A stretch of 64,000 nucleotides of DNA from Choanephora cucurbitarum (taxonomy: Eukaryota; Mucoromycota; Mucoromycetes; Mucorales; Choanephoraceae), in NCBI GenBank assembly GCA_025331435.1, contig JAIWNI010000121.1, positions 1 through 64,000 of the forward strand, in the 5' to 3' direction. Positions 23,777 to 32,684 of this stretch are shown here, in pieces. The notes under the pieces are model-generated. The model had not been told where the DNA came from. It did no database searches and worked only from the letters and a program-made list of their open reading frames with translations. The translations under genes and the position numbers were made by a program. How positions within the stretch are numbered: position 1 is the stretch's first letter; each line of letters opens with the position of its first letter.

Positions 23777-25215
23777 ATGGGCAATTCAATTTCAAAAAAG
23801 AAAGAAAAACTTCAGAAACATAAACGTCAAAAGGAACCACCACGAGTAGACATTACACCTGCTGATAATGAATACAGTATCAATACAGCCCAATCAGTCA
23901 ATTCTATCCTCATGACCTCTTCACAGCGTCAATCTAACAGTCACTCAGCACTTTCTCAGTTAAATCCTGATTATCCTGTGGGTCAAGAAAAAGAAGAAGA
24001 AGAACAAAAAGATGCTTTCATGGGTAAGGTAGAACATCCTCAACAACACAAGCTGTTGGCTCAGTCTGATTTCTGGCCACCCAAGAGAGCATCTGGACAG
24101 TCGATTGAGATAGATAACCTAGACAACAATCAATTGACTGTCTCTTCTATCAATCAACTCACAATGCACTCTATCTCCAGTCTACAGAACAGTATAGCCA
24201 ATATTGATGATTATATCCGTCGATTGTTGGATGCTGGCTATGCCACCAAAGTACCTAAACAGTTATGTCTTAAGGCATCTGAAGTCACAGCCATCTGTCG
24301 AATGGCTATGGATATCTTTCTGAGTCAACCTGTAAGTGAGATAATTAAAAGAGATGCCTAATGATTTACAACTTTTTTTTTGATTAGTCTTTACTTGAAT
24401 TAAGTCAACCTGTCAAAATTGTAGGTGATACACATGGACAATATACAGATTTGATCCGATTGTTTGAGATGGGTGGATTTCCGCCAGATTCAAATTATCT
24501 GTTCTTGGGAGATTATGTGGATCGAGGAAAACAGAGCCTGGAAACGTTCTTGTTATTGTTGTGTTACAAGATCAAATTTCCAGAAAACTTTTTTATTTTA
24601 CGAGGTAATCATGAATCTGCCAATGTGACAAAAGGTAAGAATAATAGATTATGATTGGGCATGATACTTACACACACAAAAGTCTATGGTTTTTATGATG
24701 AATGTAAACGTCGATTGAGTCCCAAGATATGGCGTACCTTTGTCGATGTCTTCAATACACTGCCTATTGCTGGTCTTGTGGCAGGCAAGATCTTTTGTGT
24801 CCATGGTGGTCTATCACCCTCACTCCACAGTATGGATGATATTCGAAACATTCAACGACCTACTGATGTGCCTGATTATGGTCTATTGAATGACTTACTC
24901 TGGGCAGATCCAGCAGACATTTCAGTGGATTGGGAGGATAATGAACGTGGCGTTTCTTACTGCTTTGGGAAGAAGGTGATTAATGAATTCTTGGCTAAAT
25001 TCGATCTGGACCTTGTCTGTCGAGCCCATATGGTGGTGGAAGATGGCTATCAGTTCTTTAATGGACAGACCTTGGTGACTGTCTTTAGTGCACCTAATTA
25101 TTGTGGTGAATTTGATAACTTTGGTGCTATCATGAGTGTAGGAGAAGGATTACTCTGTAGTTTTGAACTCTTGACGCCTTCTGATCATCCACTTGTACAA
25201 CAAAGAAAAAAATAA
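23777..25215 (+). CDS. PPZ1: PPZ-type serine/threonine protein phosphatase
   Basis: Three exons (23777-24331, 24388-24634, 24683-25215) encode 444 aa. The N-terminal 145 residues are a low-complexity extension starting MGNSISKKK, a probable N-myristoylation site. The C-terminal 300 residues are a PP1/PPZ catalytic domain with the metal and phosphate motifs GDTHGQ (198-203), GDYVDRG, RGNHE, HGGLSPS and [11 protein letters not shown]. The fungal PPZ signature [15 protein letters not shown] (PP1 has [15 protein letters not shown]) places it with Ppz1/Ppz2/Pzh1, which control cation homeostasis and cell integrity and are inhibited by Hal3. Two substitutions stand out: Thr in GDTHG where Val or Ile is normal, and Ser after GNHE where Cys is normal. 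All catalytic residues I know are intact. It is divergent from the repeat protein with 318 bp between starts. Confidence 0.94.
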
Positions 25216-26449
25216 AAATAAAAAAAAGATTCCATCGGATTCTAAAACCAAGTGTTTCCAAAAATGGAAATTTTGGCGTTCTTTTTTTTTTTTTGTTCTA
25301 AATTGTTCGGTTACAATGTGCGGAGTACACAGAATCCGTGCACACTTCAGTTTGTGTCTTATTGGAAATCAATAGAACAAAAATTTAAAAAAACCAGAAA
25401 ATATTTAAAAAAAAAAAAGGTTATTCTCTCTTTCTTTTCTTTTCTTTTTCCTTTTTTTTTAATTTTCTACAGAGTGATGACTAGAGAGAGAGAGAGAGAG
25501 GGGGGGAAAAGTGATTCAAAAAGTAAAGTAAAGAGACAAAAGGAAACCAAAAGAACTAAAAAGAATAACAACAACAACAACAACAACAACAACGCACTTT
25601 CTTTTTTAAGGGGTGCTCCCTAAATGATTGTCTAAAAAGAAACCATATTTCTCTCTCTCTCTCTGTATCTATCTATCTTTTTTCTTATTGATAATGTATG
25701 TTTTTATATCTATTTTCATGCTTATGTGATAAAAAAGTAAATTGATTAAGAGAGTATTGGGGGTTACTCTTTAGCCTTTAAAAAAAAAGAAAGAAATAGA
25801 GTATGACTCAAGATGAAATCATGATTACTACACTGGATTTAAGGAGTATATATAAACAACAAATATAGATCATTACACTTTATAGGAATTAGTGATAGCC
25901 CATCTTACCTGATTGGCTTATTTCAGCCTCAGCACCTTTTCCTTCTCTCTCTCTCTCTTTCTTTTCACCTCCTGTCCTTTTCTCTCTCTCTCTTTTTTAA
26001 GCAAGAAAGAACAAGGTTAAAAAAAAAAGGAGTAAAAAAAGAAAAATGATATCATCCATGCTGACAACTTTCTTTGTAAAAAAAAAAAAAAATTGCTATG
26101 AAACATCCTATAATTAAGATCGATTCTTTTAAAATCCAAAAATCTTATTTTTGTTTACAGTGTGACTCAAAATGAACTTGTCATCCAACATAAATTGACA
26201 TGATTGATTAAAAGAAAGAGGAAAAAGGGATTGAACATTTTTGGGTTTTTTTTTTGTGTTCAACGCGTTTTTCACTCCTTAAAAATAAAAATAGGAGAAA
26301 AAAAAGGGGGGGGGGGGACAGGATAAGAGAAATGGAACAAAGTAAAAAGACATGAAAGGGGTCTGGGGTCAATTGCATGCTTTTTTTTTTTTTTTTTTAC
26401 TTTAAAAAGTAACTCATTTTTTTTTATTCTTTCTCTTCTTTTTCTTTAA
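25216..26449. other. Intergenic with many homopolymer and simple repeats
   Basis: No gene seen. It contains (AG)9 at 25483-25500, (AAC)9 at about 25567-25594, CT repeats near 25651 and 25948-25990, several A/T homopolymers, a G11 tract near 26308 and T19 near 26381. It holds the 3' UTR of the phosphatase and the long promoter of the zinc-finger gene. Confidence 0.7.
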
Positions 26450-26926
26450 ATGTATCCTCTCTCAATGAATTATTCTATCGCAATGGATAAACAGCCTATT
26501 TCATACACCGATAGTATGGATTTACTGTTCACATCAAATTCCTCAATGATGTGGTTAGATACCATGCCTCTGCCTTATCTTCCCTTTTCATTTGATTTCT
26601 TATATCCACCATTTTACCTGGGACCATCTGTCACTGATAGTCAATCATCATCACCCATCCCATCCTTTTATGAAAAACCAAAGCCCAAGACAGATAGACC
26701 CTATAGCTGTCATCTCTGTCCACGCGCCTTTGCTCGTAAACATGATCTACAACGTCATATCCGTGTTCATACAGGTGATAAACCCTATGCCTGTCCATGC
26801 TGTAAAAAGGCATTTGCCCGTACAGATGCCCTGAAAAGACATTTGCGTGTGGAAGAATATTGTCGAAAGAGTCAAGAGGTGCAGGCCATGAAGGCAGCTG
26901 GTAGAAGACGTTATAAAAACATTTAA
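26450..26926 (+). CDS. Small C2H2 zinc-finger transcription factor
   Basis: A single exon encodes 158 aa. The first 80 residues are Ser/Tyr/Pro/Met-rich without a fold, a possible activation region. Two adjacent zinc fingers follow: CHLCPRAFARKHDLQRHIRVH (Cys87, Cys90) and CPCCKKAFARTDALKRHLRVEEYC, the second being C2HC because the last ligand is Cys. The TGDKPYAC linker is canonical. Finger sequences resemble the tandem fingers of many fungal stress and nutrient regulators (Crz1, Msn2-type) but are not specific enough to name an orthologue. A basic tail (GRRRYKNI) ends the protein. The upstream region is unusually long and rich in homopolymers. The start could be the second Met at codon 6. 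Confidence 0.88.
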   Translation: MYPLSMNYSIAMDKQPISYTDSMDLLFTSNSSMMWLDTMPLPYLPFSFDFLYPPFYLGPSVTDSQSSSPIPSFYEKPKPKTDRPYSCHLCPRAFARKHDLQRHIRVHTGDKPYACPCCKKAFARTDALKRHLRVEEYCRKSQEVQAMKAAGRRRYKNI

Positions 26927-27113
26927 ATTTCTTTCATTTCAAAACTCTACATTCCCTTTTTTTTTTTTCTTTCATTCATTTCCTATAAATTTACTGTTGA
27001 CAGTAAATCTTACTATGATCATGTTGTATATATATGTTTAGATATTGCAGGCCGATTTTGTGTCAAGTTGAAATTAAATAAATCCCTTTTATTTTGTGTT
27101 ACACATCAGTAGT

Positions 27114-27943
27114 TTATTCCATCGATATCTCAGTGGCTGTTCCATCTGAATCTTCTTCTATTGAACCATTGTTATAGCCTAAACGAGGCAAGACAAGTGA
27201 TTTACTGGCCACTCTTTCTTCTTGTTGTGGACTATGAGTGATCCAGATAGAGGTACGTCCCTTCAAGGTCTTTTCAACCAACAGTGTAGTCTCAGGATCA
27301 AGGGCAGAGGTAGGTTCTATAGAAGTCATGAGTTGAGGTTGAATTTAGATAGTGTGAATTTACCATCCAATAAGAGTACTTCGGGATTTAAAGCCAGGGC
27401 TATGGCCAAAGCAACTCGTTGCATTTCACCACCTGAAAGATAATTCCAAGTTTCATTGAAATGGGCTTCTGATAAGTTCCAATCCATACCAATCTTGACC
27501 TAACATCCATCAATATAAACATCTCTCTTTTTCTTGCTTTTCAACTTACTGGATCATCAAAATATTTGCCCTTTTGTGAGGCATATTTCTTGGCCATATT
27601 AAATAAATCCATTGGTGTGCCAGGATGAATGGCTGGTCTTTGAGGGACATACATGACTCTAGATCGCCATGTGGGTATACCAAAGTGACTGGGTGATTTA
27701 CCATACAGACTAGATTGTCCAGCTGTATAAGGTACAAGTTCTGCTATACACTTCAATAGTGTGGTTTTACTGTCATGGTATCAATAAACGTTTCTCTCTT
27801 TTTTTTAAAATGTATTTTCTTTACCCTGCACCACTTGGACCTCTTAAGACAAGTGTTTCTCCTTTCTCTAGTTCAATATGAACATCTTTAAATAACCAAC
27901 GGTTATCATTTAATTTCATAGAAATCCCTCTTGCTTCAAACAT
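27114..27943 (-). CDS. Soluble ABC-type ATPase (FetA/STAR1-like)
   Basis: Four exons (27825-27943, 27550-27769, 27364-27499, 27114-27316) encode 225 aa, a single nucleotide-binding domain with no membrane segments. Walker A is GPSGAGKTT (about 37-45, split by intron 1), the Q-loop lies in VMYVPQRP, the signature is YLSGGEMQR, Walker B is LLLDEPTSALDPE (split by intron 3), and the switch His is in IWITHSPQQ. Stand-alone half-size ATPases of this kind include bacterial FetA/YbbL and plant STAR1, which pair with a separate membrane partner in metal export or UDP-glucose transport. No permease partner is encoded nearby. The activity is certain; the substrate is unknown. Confidence 0.9.
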
Positions 27944-28969
27944 GCTTTTTTAAAAAAAAAGAAAAAAAAATAGAAAAAAATAAAGGCACCAAAATAAAGT
28001 TTTTTTTTATATATTCTAATTTGTGACGTATCAGATAACAAAAGCTCATTGGTTTAGAATAAAGCAAGGATCTTATCAGATTGATTTTAGTTGAAAACTC
28101 AGCATATAGCTCAGGTGTTTTAAGAATATTGTCTGACTTTGTAGGGATTTCTATGAGAGGTTGTGTCTATCTATGGCATAAAGATGTACTTGACCAAAAG
28201 TAAAGCTGCTATCAACACACCTTTTTTTGGTTGTAGACAAAGTAGTATCATCTCTTTCATTCTTTTAAAAACTTACATTGTGTGTTTCCAACGCAATCCT
28301 GTTCTCTATCCATTTGTCATATCTCTTGCTGCAATGGGGCTTTTTTTAGAACGACTACAGTGTGAACGGAAATAAGTTGCGGATTTTTAAAATTCAATGA
28401 GTAGCATGAATGGACTTGTACCACAAGAGAGCTAATACCCCCCTTTGCATCCCGATGCCATCACAGAACCCAAACCAGACTTGTGAGATTCTTTACTCTA
28501 GTTCCAGCACTAGTCGTACAGTGGATTCAGGAAGATCTTTGGCGATCTGAGCACTGTTGCTTTGATACACAAAAGCGTCGGCTCATCCTATTCGGAAAGA
28601 TAGCTTCTTTGGATAACTGTTGAAGTGCTTATTTTCGTATATTTATTGATGAAAAAGACTTACATGTTCAAATCGCAGAGTTTGTCCATCCGCAGCTTAT
28701 TTCGGTTCACACTTGTAACCTAATTCAAGTTCATGCATCATTTTCTGGGGTAATTTCTTGTTCATAGAAGATATAAGCTGCTTGAGAATGAGTAACCACA
28801 ACCTCTGAATTTGACGACATTGTTATAAAGACGAGGTGATAAAAAAAAGGGGGGCTTGGCTGCAGTGAATGTTGGCCATTATTTTCATGAAGTTTCGACA
28901 ATAGAAAGAAAAACATTTTTTACTTATACTTACGATCGTTTTCTTACTGTGTTTATTAATATCTGTTGT
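27944..28969. other. Intergenic, no gene recognised
   Basis: About 1 kb upstream of the ABC ATPase gene, holding its promoter. A minus-strand frame around 28731-28820 starts with a plausible peptide (MSSNSEVVVTHSQAAYIFYEQE) but stops after 29 residues with no clear splice continuation. Confidence 0.5.
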
Positions 28970-29700
28970 GGTGATGAGCTTACAGGTTCTCTTTTCTACG
29001 ACAACTTATCTAAACACCTATGTGAATGAGTTACAATGAAATCAGTAAGGTTTTACATGCTTCACGGATTCTTGTTGATAAGGTACTCTTGCTGTAGGAA
29101 TCGTTGGCGTTTCATCTTGTCTCTTTGCAACAGACCAAAATTGTTCTATTGGGTTAAGCTCAGGAGAATATCTACATCGTTTGCAATATCATTAGAAGTG
29201 TGTATCGGAGCATTGTCCATCATCAAATAATGCCCTTTTTCATATGCGGATGTTTATCTATTTCATCTAAAAAGCTGATGTAGTAACAGTTCCAGTACTC
29301 AGAATTCCATATTCTTGTACCTGCCTTTCTCTTCTTACTAGGACTAGGTATTCTCTTTGATTCATCCTGAAAGCAGAGAGAGAGAGAGAGAGAGAGAGAT
29401 GATACCGTGGTACATACAATAGTACCCACTGTTGATCAAGCTCTCATATTTATATGGAATAGTGATTCATCAAGACATACGCAGTTAGTCAAGAAATTCA
29501 AACACGATCTTATCTAGACTATTTATCATTTAAGCCTAAACTCATACATGAAATGCTATCCGCAGAGGGATTAGAATCAACCTACTTAATAACTGTCATT
29601 TTGTGCTCCTCATTAAGATATAAGGCCTTGTTTCTTACTATCAAAGATCGAATCCAGATCCTCTTAAACTACTTTACCCATCTCTGTGCAGCATGAACAT
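28970..29700 (-). mobile_element. Decayed Tc1/mariner-like DDE transposase
   Basis: Translated pieces in shifting minus-strand frames follow the order of a Tc1/mariner-type (DDE_3) transposase: an HTH piece AAQRWVK near 29690, then EEHKMTVIK and DSNPSADS, then TNCVCLDES with the first catalytic Asp near 29490, then HYLMMDNAPIHTSNDIAN with the second Asp near 29230, then RYSPELNPIEQFWSVAKR with the final acidic residue near 29160. Several in-frame stops, at least three frameshifts, an apparent deletion between HTSNDIAN and RYSPE, and an (AG)n run at 29375-29399 show it is inactive. I did not find terminal inverted repeats. Similar elements are common in Mucorales. Confidence 0.82.
29375..29399. 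repeat. (AG)n microsatellite inside the transposase remnant
   Basis: About 12 AG units interrupt the transposase reading frame. Confidence 0.9.
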
Positions 29701-30008
29701 GTATAACCTAGCAGCTGCTGAAGCACTCAATCTTCAGTTTGATCAGTATAGCGAGTATATGTGCGTTTTTCAGTTATATATCTCTCTCTCTCTCCTATCC
29801 GAATCTTCTACCCTTTACTCTGTTCAATGTTCTACATTGACTTGTGCAGTACTCGTAGATTCTACATTCTGCAAATAACTCGGTGTGTGATGTAAGGTTT
29901 TGATCGACCATGTCATCCATTGGCTCAGGCCTGCCATTCTCCTCAACAGCATTTCCCTGCCCATCTTTATAAAATGATAGTTTTGATTATTTTCTCGAAT
30001 GCCAAGCG

Positions 30009-30140
30009 TTTGACACTTTTCAATTACTCAGCGACAAGATTTTTTAAAAAAAATGCGACTTTAATTTTAGAGCATGTGACATTAATTTTGTTACCAAGCG
30101 ACATTGATTTCTACTATAGCTGCGACATGGATGAAAGGTC
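30009..30140. repeat. Degenerate ~22-bp tandem repeat starting with GCGAC
   Basis: GCGAC or a one-base variant occurs at 30031, 30055, 30076 (GTGAC), 30098 and 30122, spaced 24, 21, 22 and 24 bp. Each is followed by an AT-rich tail such as ATTAATTTTG. A weaker sixth copy (TTGACAC) lies at about 30010. It sits upstream of the metacaspase gene. Confidence 0.55.
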
Positions 30141-30315
30141 CTTTTTTTAGTTTACATCGTTCATGACTTTTTGCGGTTCCTGAAACAATAGACTTTTGAA
30201 AATTTGGCTGAGTAAGTCGTGTTAAACGGAATGATTCATATAAAATCATCAATGAGAGTATGTAATCTTTTTCTCTCTCTCTCTTTTTTCTTTTTTCTTA
30301 ATTACATTTCATACC

Positions 30316-31789
30316 ATGTCTCATCATGTAAGCAAGAGCGGTTATTCAACATGTAACATTTTCCTTAAACCAGCATAGTCTAGATACCCTGAAGAACAAG
30401 AAAGTGGTGGTGATGAATATGATCCTGTCTTTACTCAGGATGACCTTCAAGACCCTAATCCCACCTATCCTCAACCTCCCTTTTTATCAGAACATCAACC
30501 ATCTACACCAGGTAAACATTTCAGTCTCGGTTAAAAGGAAAACTTAAAATTTATTTTTTAATAGTACCTTATGGTGAAAATCCCGAATTTGAAAAAAGTT
30601 CATTATTTCTGCATATTGATCCAAAAGTCAAAAAACTGGGTGCAGCACCCTTTAAACTATCCAACTGTAAGGTCATCCCACACTCTATACTTTCTATATG
30701 ACTCATACAGTATTATAGGTAAAGGAAAAAAAAGGGCCTTGTTGATTGGCATCAATTACTTTGGTACGAAGCATGAATTGAGTGGCTGTATCAATGATGT
30801 AGCCAATATCAAGGAATTCATTCAATCTCTCTATGGATTCTCTGAAGAAGACATGGTCATCTTGACAGATGATCAAGATCGCAATACCAAATTCTATCCT
30901 ACACGAGAAAATATCCTGGCTGCCATGCACTGGCTTGTAGCAGATGCTCAGCCCAATGATTCGTAAGGACTACCTAAGCAAATCATGATGCAATAACTAA
31001 ATAATCTATGATTAGCTTCTTTTTCCATTTCAGTGGTCATGGTGGTCGTATTAAAGATCTGGATGGTGATGAAGAAGATGGGTTTGATGAAACGATCTAT
31101 CCAGTTGACTTTGAGGAGTTTGAAGGTGAATCAGGTCAAATCCCCGATGATCTTATGCATGATATCATGGTCAGACCTCTCTGTGAAGGATGTCGATTGA
31201 CCTGTATCTTTGACAGCTGTCATTCAGGCACAGCATTGGATTTACCCTTTGTCTATTCAACCAAGGGTGAAATCAAGGATCAGAATCTCTTTAAGGATGC
31301 TGGAAGAGGCTTGCTCTCTGTTGGTCTTCAGTATATCTCTGGGGATCATGATCATGCTATTCAGTCTCTGATGGATCTTGGTCGAGAATTGATGAATGCT
31401 CAAGATGTAGAAGCTAGGTTGCGTGAACGTAACTTTTCTCCTGCTGATGTCATCATGTTTTCAGGGTAAAAGAAAAAAAAAGGTTATCATTGTGTGTCTA
31501 TCTGACATACTTTTGTATAGATGTAAAGATAATCAAACCTCAGCTGATGCTAAAGAAGATGGTAAAGCAACAGGTGCTATGAGCCATGCATTCATCAGTA
31601 AAGTCATTTCGTTTGTTTTATAGTAAAGAAAACTCAAAATTTTTTTTAGGCACCTTACGAGAAAACCCAAATCAATCGTATAGAGCCTTATTAAATAGTA
31701 TTCGTGAAATCCTGGCTGATCATTACAGTCAACGTCCTCAGATGAGTGCTTCTCATCCTATTGATGTTGACCTTCAGTTTGTCTGCTAA
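30316..31789 (+). CDS. MCA1: Type I metacaspase
   Basis: Seven exons (30316-30327, 30379-30511, 30565-30666, 30719-30962, 31016-31465, 31521-31597, 31650-31789) encode 385 aa. A Pro/Gln/acidic prodomain (about 75 aa) leads to the caspase-like fold beginning [25 protein letters not shown]. The catalytic dyad is His172 in FSGHGGR and Cys232 in [12 protein letters not shown]. The p10-like part contains [17 protein letters not shown], with the acidic S1 pocket, and MSHAFI. Metacaspases cleave after Arg or Lys in a Ca2+-dependent way and act in proteostasis and cell death. The 12-nt first exon (MSHH) is supported by a perfect GTAAGC donor and in-frame joining, but an alternative start cannot be excluded. 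It lies 93 bp upstream of the CHMP2 gene on the same strand. Confidence 0.92.
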
Positions 31790-31882
31790 ACCTTGTTTGT
31801 GTTACACTTTTTTTTTTATTTTTTAATTTTTATTTGTCACTGTGTATTGAATAGAAGCCCTTACCTTACTCTTTGATGAAAC

Positions 31883-32676
31883 ATGGTAATATGACACCCC
31901 CCCCCCCCATTTTAGAGAGAATAAAGAATTTTACCTATAAAATAAACCAAAATAAAAAAGGAATTCTTATTTGGTAAACGCAAAACACCTGCTGAACTGT
32001 TACGTCAACACCAACGGGCAATCACAAAAGCTCAACGTGAACTAGACAGAGAAAGAGAAAAGCTTGAGAGACAAGAAAAGAAGTTGATTGCTGATATCAA
32101 GAAATCAGCCAAAGCCAACCAGATGGGTGCCTGTAAGGTGATGGCAAAGGACCTGGTCAGAACACGTCGTCACGTACAAAAGTTCTATCAGATGAAGACA
32201 CAGTTACAGGCTGTAGGTCTCCGTATTCAGACATTGCGCTCAAGTCAACAGATGGCAGAGGCCATGAAGGGTGCCACCAAAGCCATGGGGTCCATGAACA
32301 GACAGATGAACTTGCCTCAGATTCAAAAGATCATGATGGACTTTGAACGAGAAAGTGAAATGATGGACATGAAAGATGATATGATGGGAGATGCTATTGA
32401 CGATGCCTTTGAGGAAGACGAAGACGAAGAAGAAAGTGATGAGATTGTCAATAAAGTGTTGGATGAGATTGGCATCAGCTTTCATCAAGAGGTAAGTGAG
32501 ATCAATAAATAAAATAAAAAAGAGATTGATGATGATAATAGCTTGGTGAGACACCTTCAGGCCTTAAAATGCCTGAGAGTTCAGTTCCTTCTGAACGAAT
32601 TGCTCAACCAGAAGGTGGTCTGTCTGTAGATGATGCTGCCTTACAAGCAAGATTGGATAATCTAAGAAGAGAATAA
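31883..32676 (+). CDS. DID4: ESCRT-III subunit CHMP2/Did4 (Vps2)
   Basis: Three exons (31883-31885, 31961-32491, 32542-32676) encode 222 aa, the same length as human CHMP2A. The mature start EFLFGKRKTPAELLRQHQRAI aligns with human MDLLFGRRKTPEEMLRQ. Basic helix 1 is followed by KDLVRTRRHVQKF, the conserved MNLPQIQKIMMDFERE, an acidic block, and DEIVNKVLDEIG. The C-terminus ends in a MIM1 motif (LQARLDNLRRE) for Vps4 binding. ESCRT-III filaments remodel endosomal, cytokinetic and nuclear membranes. No in-frame ATG lies directly upstream of GAATTC: a TAA stop precedes it. The only suitable start is an ATG immediately followed by GTAATA, making exon 1 the start codon alone. It is convergent with the HECT gene, 8 bp between stops. 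Confidence 0.92.
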
Positions 32677-32684
32677 CTCTTTAT

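Noticed and set aside
29036..29230. 64-aa plus-strand open frame
   Set aside because: Antisense to the decayed transposase, whose motifs are on the minus strand.
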